37,262 bases of DNA from an uncultured Victivallales bacterium (GTDB lineage: Bacteria; Verrucomicrobiota; Lentisphaeria; Victivallales; UBA1829): assembly GCA_944390795.1 (NCBI GenBank), contig CALXRI010000029.1, forward strand, positions 1 to 37,262, read 5' to 3'. Below the pieces are notes generated by a model that worked only from the letters and a program-made list of their open reading frames with translations, made no database searches and had not been told where the DNA came from. Made by a program: the position numbers and the translations under genes. Position 1 is the first letter of the stretch; every line of letters begins with the position of its first letter. This document shows positions 8,168-17,185 of the stretch, in pieces.

Positions 8168-9133
8168 TTACGAAAGGCTTTCTGTCTTGTCGCATGCCGG
8201 GCACTTCCCGGAATCTTTCCCATCTCCGCCCGCATGCAGAAACCTATGCGGAGTAGTGCCGTAGATTTTCCGGAACAGCCGGATGAAGTGGCTGATGTCG
8301 TAGAAATCATATTTTTCCGCCACCTCCTTGATGATGAGGCGTTTTTCCAGCAGTTCCGATACCGCGTTGTGAAAGCGGTACTTCAATTCATATTCCGCGA
8401 ATGGCGTGTTGACGATGGCGGAGAACTGTTTCCTGAAATAACTCTGGCTCATATTGCAGGCGTCGGCGGCTTCCCGTGCGCTAATGCGCCTTGTTGTGGA
8501 AGCCAGCAGGGAGAATGCCGGAATCAGGGGGGAATAATGGCTGCTTCTCTTTTCCTGCAGGATGCGGTCCGGAAGGGAGGAGAGGAGATCCATGAAAAGG
8601 CCGGTTACGGCGTGCCAGGAATGCAGGTAATCCGTTTTCAGGTGTGTCCTGTAAAAATGTTTCCAGTCGTGGCCGTACAGGTGCATGGAGTTTTCCACCA
8701 GATCCAGAAAATGGTTCCCGAAAAGAGTTTGAATGCATCGCATGCATATTTCCACTCCCCCGTTTTCACGAATGACGCGATGCCGGATGTCGGGAGGGAG
8801 CGCCAGAAGCGATTCGAGTTTTGCCGAGTCCCCGAGCATGGCTTTGAAAAGAGTTTCCGGATGCAGAACGCTCATGAAATGGATGGAGTCGTTGTATTCA
8901 TAAAAGCTTCCGTGCGGTTCCCATGGAGAGGTCAGGATGCAGGATATCCCGTTGAAATCCAGTTCGGATATGCCGATTCTCATCCGGTTTCGTCCAGTCA
9001 GCAGAATGTTCATGTGAACCGCCTGATGGAAATCCACATCGTATTTCGCCCATTTGTCGGGGCGCTGGCGGCAGACCTCTCCGTGCCATGGATTCAGTTC
9101 AGTCAGTTCCCAGTCGAAAAATTCCTGCTTCAT
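8168..9133 (-). CDS. AraC-family transcription regulator
   Basis: 321 residues. The N-terminal half contains FHQAVHMNILLTG-type sequence, consistent with a ligand-binding cupin fold. Residues about 215-298 carry two helix-turn-helix motifs of the AraC/XylS type: REAADACNMSQSYFRKQFSA, then IIKEVAEKYDFYDISHFIRLFRKIYGTTPHRF. The gene is divergent from the GH95-like gene at 9267, with 133 bases between the starts, which is the usual layout for a sugar-responsive activator and its target. ATG 9133 has AAGGA about 12 bases upstream on its strand. A frame of 353 codons on the other strand (8135-9196) is rejected because the helix-turn-helix sequence is unambiguous. Its inducer is unknown. Confidence 0.9.
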   Translation of the reverse strand: MKQEFFDWELTELNPWHGEVCRQRPDKWAKYDVDFHQAVHMNILLTGRNRMRIGISELDFNGISCILTSPWEPHGSFYEYNDSIHFMSVLHPETLFKAMLGDSAKLESLLALPPDIRHRVIRENGGVEICMRCIQTLFGNHFLDLVENSMHLYGHDWKHFYRTHLKTDYLHSWHAVTGLFMDLLSSLPDRILQEKRSSHYSPLIPAFSLLASTTRRISAREAADACNMSQSYFRKQFSAIVNTPFAEYELKYRFHNAVSELLEKRLIIKEVAEKYDFYDISHFIRLFRKIYGTTPHRFLHAGGDGKDSGKCPACDKTESLS

Positions 9134-9158
9134 AATGCGGATGCATCCTTGTGGAATG

Positions 9159-9202
9159 TCAGATTATACTGTTTTTTTGATGGAATATACATGTAAAAAG
9201 CC
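9159..9202 (+). promoter_or_regulatory. Conserved 44-bp upstream element, copy 1
   Basis: This stretch aligns without gaps to 11652-11695, sharing TCAGAT, ATAC, GTTTTTTT, TACATG, AA and AAGC at the same offsets, and in both cases ends exactly at the -35 box. It also holds TATAAT on the minus strand (9163-9168), a possible -10 box for the divergent AraC gene. It is likely an activator site or UP element; binding by the neighbouring AraC protein is inference. Confidence 0.6.
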
Positions 9203-9230
9203 TTGAGTCAAGATTTTTTCCGGTTATAAT
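9203..9230 (+). promoter_or_regulatory. Promoter of the GH95-like gene
   Basis: TTGAGT (9203-9208) and TATAAT (9225-9230) are spaced by 16 bases, 36 bases upstream of the start codon at 9267. The T-rich run and CCG before the -10 box resemble the promoter at 656-683. Confidence 0.75.
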
Positions 9231-9266
9231 TGAAAGTATGGAAAGAGAACCGGAGGAAAATCAGCC

Positions 9267-11633
9267 ATGAAAAGCACGGCGTCCGTGATCGGGAGACAGA
9301 ATTTCAGACGGGAAAATTCCGGAAGCTCGTGGACCGACGGTCTGCTGCTCGGAAACGGCAGTCTGGGGGCTGTTGCGTTCGGCTCGTATGCGATGGAGTG
9401 GATTCTCAATAAAAGCGACATTTATCAGAATCTCCCCCGCGATCCGGAATGCCTTTCCCATCGTGCGGTGATGGAAAAAATCCGTTCCATGCCGCGGAAG
9501 AACACCATGTTCCTGAAGGATTTTGAAAAAGGGGCTCCTCCTCTGTATACCGTTTCCGCGGCGCATCTGCGTTTGAAAACCTTTGAAGGATTCGGCTGGT
9601 TCTGCTCCGCCGTTCCCGCCATGCCGCAGGATCTTTCCCTCTATGACGGGGAGTTGAAAAGCTTCATGCGGAAAGCTTCCATGAAAATTGAGGCGCTTTC
9701 GTTTCTGCCATGCGGGAGGAATGTGCTTTGCATCCGGGCAGTCGATTCCCATGAGTTCGGGAAAAGACGTTCCTTCTGCTGGGAACTGCTGCGTCCGGCG
9801 GATGAACGGCTTGCGCCTCCCGTCTGGGCGGAGGGAGAGGCGGATGAACTCCTGTTTCTCCAGAGCCTTCCGGACGGGGAGGGGCATTATGCCGTCATGC
9901 TCAAGGTTCTGCCTCATGACGGCGTCAGAGCCGTTCTCTCCAGAAAAGGGAAATCCTACGCCATTCTCCGGAACGCCGGAGGTGTCGATGCCTTTCTCGC
10001 TGTCCGGTCTTCTCTGGAGTGCCCAGATCCGCTTGAAGCCGTCCGGAGCGACATTGCCGAATGCGCGAAGGAAGGGCTTGACGCTCTGCGGCGGAAAAAC
10101 CGCCGCTGGTGGCATTCGTTCTGGTCCCGGTCCTGGGCGGATTTCACTTCGGAGCCGGAGATCGGGAAAAACTGGGCCTTTTCTCTTTATGAACTAGCCT
10201 GCACGTTCGGCAAGGCGCCGATGGCTGGTCTGAACGGCCTGAGCTACGGTCCCGTGGATGTGATCTCGCCGGGGCTCGGTTCTCCCTATTATACGCACGA
10301 CCAGAACATACAGATCAGCATGATGCCCTTTCCCATGGTCAATCATTGCGAGTTTCTCAGCGCAATGGCGGACACCTATCTGAACGCGTTGGAACAGCTC
10401 CGGGCGAGAACCCGGCTTCTTTTCGGAGGTGACGGAGTCTGTCTGCCTCTCTGCATGCTTCCCGGGGGGCGGGAGGTTCCCGTGGCGGGATACCGCTACA
10501 CCTTGTGCGGGAGCGCCTATTCCGGCTCGGTTCTCGCCTCCGCATGGCGTTATTCCCGGGATGAATCGTTTCTGCGCGCGAAGATTTATCCCCTTCTGAA
10601 GGAATTCATCCGTTTCTATCTTTCCATCATGCATAAGGGAGAGGACGGCCGATACCATCTTGACTGGAGTGTGCCTCCTGAAATTTTTTCCATGACACGG
10701 GACGATGTCTGCACACTCAGTCTTCTGCGGCCCTGTCTGGAGACCGCCGTCGAAGCGTCGCAGCTTCTGCATGCGGATGAAGCGGAACGTCATCTGTGGG
10801 AGGATGTCCTTGCACATTATCCGCCTTTCGCCCGGCACTCCGAAGGCGGCTGGTGGTGCGGTCCGGACATCCCGGTGCGGCATTCCATGTATGGCGGCCA
10901 TCTGCTTTATCCTTTTTTCCCGTCTGAGGCTGATCTGGATGCGGAGACGGCCGCAAAGACGCTGGAATACTGCGGAAAATACGCGCTGGAGCGTTCTTTT
11001 GCGGACTGCAGCGGAGCGTTTCATTATGTCTACGAATGGTCGGCGTTCAATACTGCCGCGGTGCGTCTCCGCCTGGAAGGGCCGTCCGCCTGGAAGCATC
11101 TGGTGCGTTTTCTGGAGCATTTCGGCAAACCGAACGGGCTTTTCACGCACAACTCCATTCTGCTCATGGATCCGGACGAGGCGGACCGGAATGTCCATGA
11201 CTCTCCCTCCGTGACGCTGGAGAATCCGGCGGGGGAAAGAGCGGAAATCTCTGCCGCCGCAAGATCCGGGCAGGATGCTACTCCCAATCCCGATGCGAAG
11301 CGCATTGCGCCTCCGGTGCAGGAAGGGTCTTCCGCGTTTCTTTTTCTCGCCACGGAGACGCTGCTCCAGAGCTGGGGCGGTGTCATCCGACTGTTTCCCT
11401 GTGTGCCGGAAGGTTTTTCCGGTGAGTTCCGCAATCTTCTTGCACAGGGCGGTTTTGAGGTTTCCGCGGAGATGAGGAAGGGAAAGGTGATCTTCTGTTC
11501 GGTCAAATCCCTGCGTGCCGGCGGATTCCGTCTGGTTTGCAGAGGACGGAAGGAGATTTTCTCGGCATCCCTGCGGCGCGGGGAAACCTGGAAATTCAGG
11601 GAGTGTCCCGGATCCGGCGATCAGGAAAAGTGA
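9267..11633 (+). CDS. GH95-like glycoside hydrolase
   Basis: 788 residues. The start has a strong ribosome site (GGAGG at 9252-9256) and no signal peptide, so the enzyme is probably cytoplasmic. Residues about 18-45 (WTDGLLLGNGSLGAVAFG, then a hydrophobic stretch and LNKSDIYQN) match the N-terminal signature of GH95 alpha-L-fucosidases/galactosidases, which read LGNGRLGAMVFG...LNEDTLW. Around residues 344-360 the segment H-D-Q-N-I-Q resembles the catalytic Asn-containing region of the (alpha/alpha)6 barrel, and HSMYGGHLLYPFF and related motifs follow. A small beta domain closes the protein (GFRLVCRGRKEIF). It is divergent from the AraC gene. Assignment to GH95 is by motif; GH65-type or another related clan remains possible, and the sugar released is unknown. 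Confidence 0.75.
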   Translation: MKSTASVIGRQNFRRENSGSSWTDGLLLGNGSLGAVAFGSYAMEWILNKSDIYQNLPRDPECLSHRAVMEKIRSMPRKNTMFLKDFEKGAPPLYTVSAAHLRLKTFEGFGWFCSAVPAMPQDLSLYDGELKSFMRKASMKIEALSFLPCGRNVLCIRAVDSHEFGKRRSFCWELLRPADERLAPPVWAEGEADELLFLQSLPDGEGHYAVMLKVLPHDGVRAVLSRKGKSYAILRNAGGVDAFLAVRSSLECPDPLEAVRSDIAECAKEGLDALRRKNRRWWHSFWSRSWADFTSEPEIGKNWAFSLYELACTFGKAPMAGLNGLSYGPVDVISPGLGSPYYTHDQNIQISMMPFPMVNHCEFLSAMADTYLNALEQLRARTRLLFGGDGVCLPLCMLPGGREVPVAGYRYTLCGSAYSGSVLASAWRYSRDESFLRAKIYPLLKEFIRFYLSIMHKGEDGRYHLDWSVPPEIFSMTRDDVCTLSLLRPCLETAVEASQLLHADEAERHLWEDVLAHYPPFARHSEGGWWCGPDIPVRHSMYGGHLLYPFFPSEADLDAETAAKTLEYCGKYALERSFADCSGAFHYVYEWSAFNTAAVRLRLEGPSAWKHLVRFLEHFGKPNGLFTHNSILLMDPDEADRNVHDSPSVTLENPAGERAEISAAARSGQDATPNPDAKRIAPPVQEGSSAFLFLATETLLQSWGGVIRLFPCVPEGFSGEFRNLLAQGGFEVSAEMRKGKVIFCSVKSLRAGGFRLVCRGRKEIFSASLRRGETWKFRECPGSGDQEK

Positions 11634-11651
11634 CGGAGCGCCGTAGACAGG

Positions 11652-11695
11652 TCAGATAATACAGTTTTTTTATTAAATTTTACATGGAAGAAGCA
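11652..11695 (+). promoter_or_regulatory. Conserved 44-bp upstream element, copy 2
   Basis: Same element as at 9159-9202, with TCAGAT, ATAC, GTTTTTTT, TACATG and AAGC at identical offsets from the -35 box. It lies between the GH95-like gene and the next pseudopilin operon and suggests that both units answer to one regulator. Confidence 0.6.
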
Positions 11696-11724
11696 TTGTC
11701 TTGCGGATGCTTTTTACTTATAAT
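11696..11724 (+). promoter_or_regulatory. Promoter of the second pseudopilin-glycosidase operon
   Basis: TTGTCT (11696-11701) and TATAAT (11719-11724) are spaced by 17 bases, 89 bases upstream of the pseudopilin start. No terminator is visible between the GH95-like stop at 11633 and this promoter, so some readthrough is possible. Confidence 0.7.
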
Positions 11725-11813
11725 GAAATCAGGATCACGGATTTTGAACAGCCATGCGGCACACTGCAGGATGGCATGCTGCCGCGGATGGAATTCAGGA
11801 AAGGAGCGATTTT

Positions 11814-12614
11814 ATGAGAAAGCGGGATGGCGGTGGAAATACCGGCGGGCCGACAGGATGGCGAAAAGATTATACAGTTTTTACATTGATCGAGCTGCTT
11901 GTCGTGATTGCGATCATCGCGATTCTGGCGGGGATGCTGCTCCCCGCGCTGAATTCGGCCAGGGAAAAAGGAAAAAGCATTGCCTGTGTCAACCGGCAGA
12001 AGCAGATCGGAATCGCCCTGCATCTCTATGCCGATGATTACAAGGGATATTATCCCCCCTGGCGCACGAATGAAACCGGAGCGGACGGTCCGGCTTATAT
12101 TGAAAACAAATTCTGGCACCGGGGATTGACGTCGCTCGGATATACCACGAAAAACAACTTCATCTGCTATCCGAGAAACGCGACAGGCTCCCAGATCGAC
12201 GTCAACGGGAATACCAGCAACAACATCGGATACGGCTACAATTACGGGGGAATCGGCGGCGCCGCGTGCTCCTCCGGAACCGGCGCGGCAAACTATGTGA
12301 CCCCCGCCAACATCCGTGAAATCAGGAAGCCTTCCAAAGTCTATGTCACCATGGATACCGTTTTCCGCGACAGCTCCGGGATCATTACAGGCAAGGGGCT
12401 GGAAACCGTTTACTGGGGGGGATATTACAACGGCGCCGGGATGCCTGACGCGTTCCGCCACGAGGGGGTTGTCAACATCCTGTTCGGCGACGGGAGATGC
12501 ACGGGAGTCAAGGTGTCCAGCAGATGGGATCCCTATCTGACGTTGAAGGCGTGGAGCCCGACCAAGCCCTACGCCTGCTGGACCGGCGGGCGCCATCCCG
12601 CGGAAATCGAATGA
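11814..12614 (+). CDS. Pseudopilin-like protein with H-X9-DG motif
   Basis: 266 residues from ATG 11814, chosen because GGAAAGGAG lies just upstream; the open frame continues further 5' but without a ribosome site. The leader is about 24 residues, basic and Gly-rich, then [20 protein letters not shown] starts the hydrophobic pilin helix. Residue -1 is Val rather than Gly. H216, D226 and G227 form the H-X9-DG motif. The middle is rich in Gly, Asn and Tyr (for example [11 protein letters not shown]), typical of the exposed part. It heads an operon of glycan-processing genes in the same way as the one at 893. Membrane or pseudopilus location is known for the N-terminal motif; its role here is unknown. 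Confidence 0.88.
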   Translation: MRKRDGGGNTGGPTGWRKDYTVFTLIELLVVIAIIAILAGMLLPALNSAREKGKSIACVNRQKQIGIALHLYADDYKGYYPPWRTNETGADGPAYIENKFWHRGLTSLGYTTKNNFICYPRNATGSQIDVNGNTSNNIGYGYNYGGIGGAACSSGTGAANYVTPANIREIRKPSKVYVTMDTVFRDSSGIITGKGLETVYWGGYYNGAGMPDAFRHEGVVNILFGDGRCTGVKVSSRWDPYLTLKAWSPTKPYACWTGGRHPAEIE

Positions 12615-12650
12615 AATTTTCTGAATGATATTCAAACATAAGGAGTTGAC

Positions 12651-14324
12651 ATGATGTCGCTGAAACACTGCTGGAGCATTCTGCTCCTCTCGGCCGCATT
12701 CGTCTGTTTCGCAGACGCCGGCGGCGTTTTCCAGGTCGGATTCACCGGAAAGAATCCCTTTTCCGATCCGAAAAAAATCACTGTGGCATGGTCGGAAGCC
12801 GACAAGGCCGCCGGATTCGTCATTCCCGGGAAATATTCCGTTGAAACCTTTCGGACGGAAGCTTCCATGCTGTTCGACGATGCGAACCTCCATATTCTTC
12901 TGACGGGATATTCCCGTCCGCAGTTCAAGGCGCCGAAACGGGAACGGAGCGTCTTCGAAGACAATAATTTCGAGGTGTTTCTTGCGCCGGAGGGAACGGA
13001 GAACACCTACTGGCAGATCGCTGTCGCGCAGTCGGGGAAAGTGTATACCGCGAAATCTTCCGGCGGCAAACGGGCGCAAACCGCTCTCCCGGGACTGCAA
13101 TGTTCGGTGAAGAGAGACTGGGCATTCTGGCGCGCCATGCTTTCCGTTCCGCTTTCCTCGCTCGACATTGCGGCGCCTCCCGCTGGGAAAACGCTGCCGA
13201 TGCGCTTCAATTTCTGCCGTCGCAATATCGATTTCCCCGCAAAGGACGGGGAAAACGCCTCCTTCGCGGTTCTGGATTCCCTGAACTATCACAATCCGGC
13301 GGAATGGAATACGGCAGTGCTTTCCCGTGAAAAGACACGTGACGCGAAGACCTGGTATTCCCGTTCGGAGCGGGTGCGGATCAATCTGATTCCGGACAGC
13401 GTTTTTGCCGTCGCGAAGGACAACCGTCTTGCCGCATGGTATGTGAATCCGCGTGATGTGGCAAGAAAGGAGACGGCGGAGTTTTCCGGACAGTGGGTGA
13501 TGCGTTGCGGCAACAACGCCTATCAGGTTCTCACCGCCGCGGTGCCTTCCCTTGAGGAGGGGAAGACATACACGCTCCGGATCCGCGCCCGGCAGTTCGG
13601 CGGAGCCAATGCTATCGGCGCGATGCAGCTCCGGAGACGTCCGGACGGAAAGAACGGTTACCGGGAAGGGAAAAGCATCGTATGGCGTCTGCCCGTGACC
13701 GATGAGTTCAGGGAATACACGCTGCATTTCGTCGCGGAAAAAGACGCGGTGGCGATCTCGTTCTACCGCTTCGGGGACAGGAAGCCGGAGAGCGGCGTGG
13801 AGTATGCCTCCATCCGGCTTTACGAAGGAAAACTTTCCAGCTTTGAAATCCGCAAGGTTTCCCGCATGGGCGGCAAGTCCGTCATGCCGGGCACGGACAT
13901 GCTTCCGCCTCCGAATCTCTACGGACGGATGGAAGAAACGCTTTCCGCGCTTGCCGTCTGCGAGGATCTGGTCCTGACGCGCGATCCGCTGGAACTGTTC
14001 TCCGGGCTCAACGTCCACTGCGACAGCATCACCACGACAGGAAACGATGCCGATCTCTACTATACCGACGGCGATCCTGCCGCGATTCAGAAGAAGCTGG
14101 AGGACGGGTCCTACGATCTTTATCTGGTCGGGCGCAACATCGGGAAGATCGGGAAAGGGCTTGCCGCCTACATGGAAAAGAATGTGAAAAACGGCGCCGG
14201 ACTTCTGATCGCCAACGCTTCCGCGTACGGAAATCTGGCATCTCTGGTAAAACAGGGACGCGTTCCGGAAAAATGTCTGGAGGGAATTTTCCGGGGCGAC
14301 GGCGGAGTATTTGATTTTTTTTGA
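12651..14324 (+). CDS. Secreted CBM9-like protein, N-terminal part of a split glycosidase
   Basis: 557 residues to a TGA at 14322-14324. AGGAG at 12641-12645 serves ATG 12651 or 12654. A signal peptide follows (SILLLSAAFVCFADA). Residues about 25-220 look like a CBM9/DOMON-type carbohydrate-binding beta-sandwich (EDNNFEVFLAPEG...YWQIAVAQSG), residues about 250-400 like a second beta-sandwich, and residues from about 430 begin a glutamine-amidotransferase-like fold (YLVGRNIGKIGKGLAAYM...NGAGLLIANAS). That fold stops abruptly at the TGA and its next strand, RGRIIFYN, is found in the -1 frame of the following gene. The gene therefore looks like the first part of one protein of about 1506 residues, joined by frameshifting or broken by a one-base loss in a T tract. 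Confidence 0.85.
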   Translation: MMSLKHCWSILLLSAAFVCFADAGGVFQVGFTGKNPFSDPKKITVAWSEADKAAGFVIPGKYSVETFRTEASMLFDDANLHILLTGYSRPQFKAPKRERSVFEDNNFEVFLAPEGTENTYWQIAVAQSGKVYTAKSSGGKRAQTALPGLQCSVKRDWAFWRAMLSVPLSSLDIAAPPAGKTLPMRFNFCRRNIDFPAKDGENASFAVLDSLNYHNPAEWNTAVLSREKTRDAKTWYSRSERVRINLIPDSVFAVAKDNRLAAWYVNPRDVARKETAEFSGQWVMRCGNNAYQVLTAAVPSLEEGKTYTLRIRARQFGGANAIGAMQLRRRPDGKNGYREGKSIVWRLPVTDEFREYTLHFVAEKDAVAISFYRFGDRKPESGVEYASIRLYEGKLSSFEIRKVSRMGGKSVMPGTDMLPPPNLYGRMEETLSALAVCEDLVLTRDPLELFSGLNVHCDSITTTGNDADLYYTDGDPAAIQKKLEDGSYDLYLVGRNIGKIGKGLAAYMEKNVKNGAGLLIANASAYGNLASLVKQGRVPEKCLEGIFRGDGGVFDFF

Positions 14325-14357
14325 GACCCTCCCCCGGAAAAGTCGTCACGGGGGAGG
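14315..14357 (+). other. Candidate programmed -1 frameshift site
   Basis: In the upstream frame the bases read GAT TTT TTT TGA, so T-TTT-TTT (14315-14321) is a slippery heptamer with the stop directly behind it. A one-base backward slip gives TTT TTT TTG AGA and enters the frame of the next gene. Six bases after the heptamer a 9-bp GC-rich stem begins: CCTCCCCCG (14328-14336) with CGGGGGAGG (14349-14357), loop 12 bases. Heptamer, spacer and stem fit the known layout of bacterial -1 sites. The T8 run could also cause RNA polymerase slippage. A simple indel or read error in the homopolymer is the alternative. Confidence 0.6.
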
Positions 14358-17170
14358 TTGTCAGCGGCAGAGGACGCATCATTTTCTACAACTCGTTCCG
14401 TCCGCAGGGTTTTCTGTTCCGCGAGGCGTATGAGACGGACAGCCAGTTTCCGTTTGACATGCATGCCAATGCATGGCTGGCGCGGCTCTGCCATTATGCG
14501 GCGGGAGCCATAGAAAGAGGGTTTTCCGCCTGCGGCGTTTCCGGAGGCCGGGTTTCGGTTTCCTGTGCGGAAGGGGTCGGCGGAACCCGTCTGGAATGGC
14601 GTCTTTCCGCAAAGGACGGAACCAGATGTGCGCAGGGCGTGGCCCCGGTGCGTTCCGGAAAGGCGGAAATCGCCCCGGAATTGAATCGCGGCGGAAGACA
14701 CCTGCTGTCCCTGCGTCTGCTTGACGGGAAAGGCTCGGTGCTGGACTACTGCGCCGTGACGCTGCGGAAGGAGGGCCCCCGGATTGATCTTCTTGAAGAT
14801 GTCCGGAAGTACAACACCGCCGCCGTCCCGGCTGAGATCCGTTTCCGGGCGTCCGGCGTCCGGAACGGGATGAAAGCTCTCTGGACGCTTGAGGATTTTT
14901 CCGGGAGGATTCTCGAACGCGGCGAACAGGAAGCGTTGCCGGAGGGGCGTTTTCAAGTTCCTCTTTCCGCGCTTTTCACCGGTTTTGCACGCCTGAAGAT
15001 GACGCTCCTGGAAAACGGCGCGCTTCTTGACAGCGCGCGGATTCCGGTCTACGTGCAGGACCGCGACCGTCTCCGGCTGCTTTCCGACTTCACGCCCTGC
15101 GTCTGGCCGCCTGAGGGATATTTGAGCCGGGAGTATGCCGATGCCGTGAATCTCCGTCTGGAGGAGATCGGAATCCGGAGTCTCGGGTTTGTGCTGGGGG
15201 ATAAAAGCCGTGCACTGGCCTCCGGAATGGGAATCGCGTCCGGCGCGGCGGTCGGCGGCGGGGCGCGTTTCATCGGCTGGAAACAGAAATCCGGCATCCG
15301 CGCGCAGGCGATCAACACGGAAGAGGCGCGCCGGGAAATCGCCGCACAGGCGGAGATTGCTGCGGAACGCGCCCGGCTGGCGGGTCCCGTCGGCTATCAG
15401 ATCTGCGACGAGCCCGGACTCTGCCGCAAAGGCGAGGCGGATGAACTGGATTCGACCCCGGAAAATCTTGCGGAATACCGGAGACGCATGAAGGAGAAAT
15501 ACGGCTCCGTCGGACATTTCAACCGGACATGCGGCAGCTCCTATTCATCGTTTGACGAGCTTCGTCCAGGTCTGATCGCCCGCGCAAGGGCGGAAGGACG
15601 TTTCGCCGAGTTCATCGAATGGCGGAACTTCAATACCGATCGCTGGTGCGAAGTGTTCCGTCTGATGTCCGACAGCGTGAAGAAAAAGGATCCCGGCGCC
15701 CGCTTTTCCATCCCGAACACCTTTGGGCAGGGGGCGCTGGGCGGAAACGACTACTGGCGTCTTCTGACGAAAGCCGGCGTTGACTTTTCGCAGGAATACA
15801 CCTCCATGGTCTACATGGGCGGAATGGAAAACCCGAGCCCGATCCATGATTTTGACGAATTCTACCGTTCCTTTGCGCCGGGAATGCGCCTCTGGGGATA
15901 TGTCGGATATGTCAATACCCGGTCCCGGCTGATGTTTCAGCCGTGGTGGTTCGCCGCGCACCGCTACGGCGGATTCACATGGTTTGCCGCGCACGGGCCT
16001 TCTGTCCGGAGCGACGGGCTGCGCGCCGCCTGGAATCTGGTCGATGTGCCGGGAAACGGTCTTACCGCCGACGCCGCGCATCTGAAGGATGCCCTGAATG
16101 GTTCCGGACTTCTGGACGGCATGGGGCGGCTTTTTCTGGAATATGACTGGGCGCCGCGGAAGATCGCCGTCTATTATTCCCATAACAGCATGCTGGTGAA
16201 TTTCTGTCTCGGGAGTGAAACGCGCGAGGGGGAAATCGGAAAGAGCGGCCCGCTGCATGACTATTTCCACAGCCGGCACTGTCTCCGCTATCTTCTGGAG
16301 GAAATGCTGTATCAGTATGACTTTGTCGCGCCGGAACAGGTGGAGAAAGGTCTGCTTTCCTCCTTTCAGGTTCTGTTTCTGCCGGGGATCTCCGCTCTTT
16401 CGGATCGGGAAACCGCCGCGCTGAAACGTTTCCTGCGCGCAGGCGGAACGATTGTCGCCGATTCTCCGCCCGGACTCTACGACGAACTGGGGCGGAAACG
16501 CAGTTCCGCTCCTCTGGAAGGCATCCGGGGCGTGCATCTGACGGGAAGACCGTTCGATGACCGCGACGCCGGACTTCGCGGAAAAATCCGTTCCCTTCTC
16601 GATTCCGCCGGGGTGTCTCCCGTTCTGGAGTCGGACCGGTCCGCTCCTGTCGCGGGGCGTGAAGCCATGCATTTCCGGAACGGCATCATGAACGTCTTCG
16701 TCATCCTGCGGAATCCGGTCCGTGCGGACCGGTCAGGCGTTCAGAAACTGCGTTTCCCGTGCGAAGGGCATGTTTACGATCTCCTGCTCGGAAAATATCT
16801 GGGAAGGGGACGCGAGGCGCAGGCCCTTCTGACGGAAGAGCGTCCCGCAGCCGTTTTCGGCGTGTATCCGTACCGGGTGAAACGCCTGAGTGTCACTCTG
16901 CCCGGCCGCATCAGGGCAGGAAGCGATCTTGCCGCGGAAATTGCGGCCGAGCCCGATTCCGGTTCGCCGGGCAGGCACCTTTTCCACGCGGAGCTTGTAT
17001 TCCCCGGACGCAGGACGCGTCACCATATGAAACGGAATCTCCCGGCGGAGAACGGCGCGCTTGCGTTCCGCTTCCGCATGGCGTTCAACGACCCGAAGGG
17101 CCGCTGGATTCTCCGGGTGAAGGATGTCATGACCGGTATGACGCGGGAAAAGAGTTTTATTCTGGAATGA
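14321..17170 (+). CDS. GH42-like glycosidase, C-terminal part of a split gene
   Basis: 949 codons if counted from the TTG at 14321. The frame is open only from 14315, there is no good ribosome site near the TTG, and the first residues complete a domain begun in the previous gene, so entry by -1 frameshift is the better reading. After a beta-sandwich (about 60-230) comes a TIM barrel of the GH42/GHL type (about 240-600). It holds YQICDEP with E364 as a possible acid/base, and a stretch with CGSSYSSFDELRP typical of the family. From about 640 follows a beta-galactosidase trimerization or amidotransferase-like domain (VLFLPGISALSDRETAALKRFL-type), then a beta-rich end. Substrate unknown. It is followed by the GHL6-like gene 15 bases later. 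Confidence 0.8.
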   Translation: MRPSPGKVVTGEVVSGRGRIIFYNSFRPQGFLFREAYETDSQFPFDMHANAWLARLCHYAAGAIERGFSACGVSGGRVSVSCAEGVGGTRLEWRLSAKDGTRCAQGVAPVRSGKAEIAPELNRGGRHLLSLRLLDGKGSVLDYCAVTLRKEGPRIDLLEDVRKYNTAAVPAEIRFRASGVRNGMKALWTLEDFSGRILERGEQEALPEGRFQVPLSALFTGFARLKMTLLENGALLDSARIPVYVQDRDRLRLLSDFTPCVWPPEGYLSREYADAVNLRLEEIGIRSLGFVLGDKSRALASGMGIASGAAVGGGARFIGWKQKSGIRAQAINTEEARREIAAQAEIAAERARLAGPVGYQICDEPGLCRKGEADELDSTPENLAEYRRRMKEKYGSVGHFNRTCGSSYSSFDELRPGLIARARAEGRFAEFIEWRNFNTDRWCEVFRLMSDSVKKKDPGARFSIPNTFGQGALGGNDYWRLLTKAGVDFSQEYTSMVYMGGMENPSPIHDFDEFYRSFAPGMRLWGYVGYVNTRSRLMFQPWWFAAHRYGGFTWFAAHGPSVRSDGLRAAWNLVDVPGNGLTADAAHLKDALNGSGLLDGMGRLFLEYDWAPRKIAVYYSHNSMLVNFCLGSETREGEIGKSGPLHDYFHSRHCLRYLLEEMLYQYDFVAPEQVEKGLLSSFQVLFLPGISALSDRETAALKRFLRAGGTIVADSPPGLYDELGRKRSSAPLEGIRGVHLTGRPFDDRDAGLRGKIRSLLDSAGVSPVLESDRSAPVAGREAMHFRNGIMNVFVILRNPVRADRSGVQKLRFPCEGHVYDLLLGKYLGRGREAQALLTEERPAAVFGVYPYRVKRLSVTLPGRIRAGSDLAAEIAAEPDSGSPGRHLFHAELVFPGRRTRHHMKRNLPAENGALAFRFRMAFNDPKGRWILRVKDVMTGMTREKSFILE

Positions 17171-17185
17171 TAAAGGAAAAGCCCC

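Noticed and set aside
14321-14323. TTG at 14321 as an independent start of the GH42-like gene
   Set aside because: The nearest GGAG is about 13 bases away and inside the T-tract context, and the product would begin in the middle of a domain. Frameshift entry explains the data better, though reinitiation is not fully excluded.
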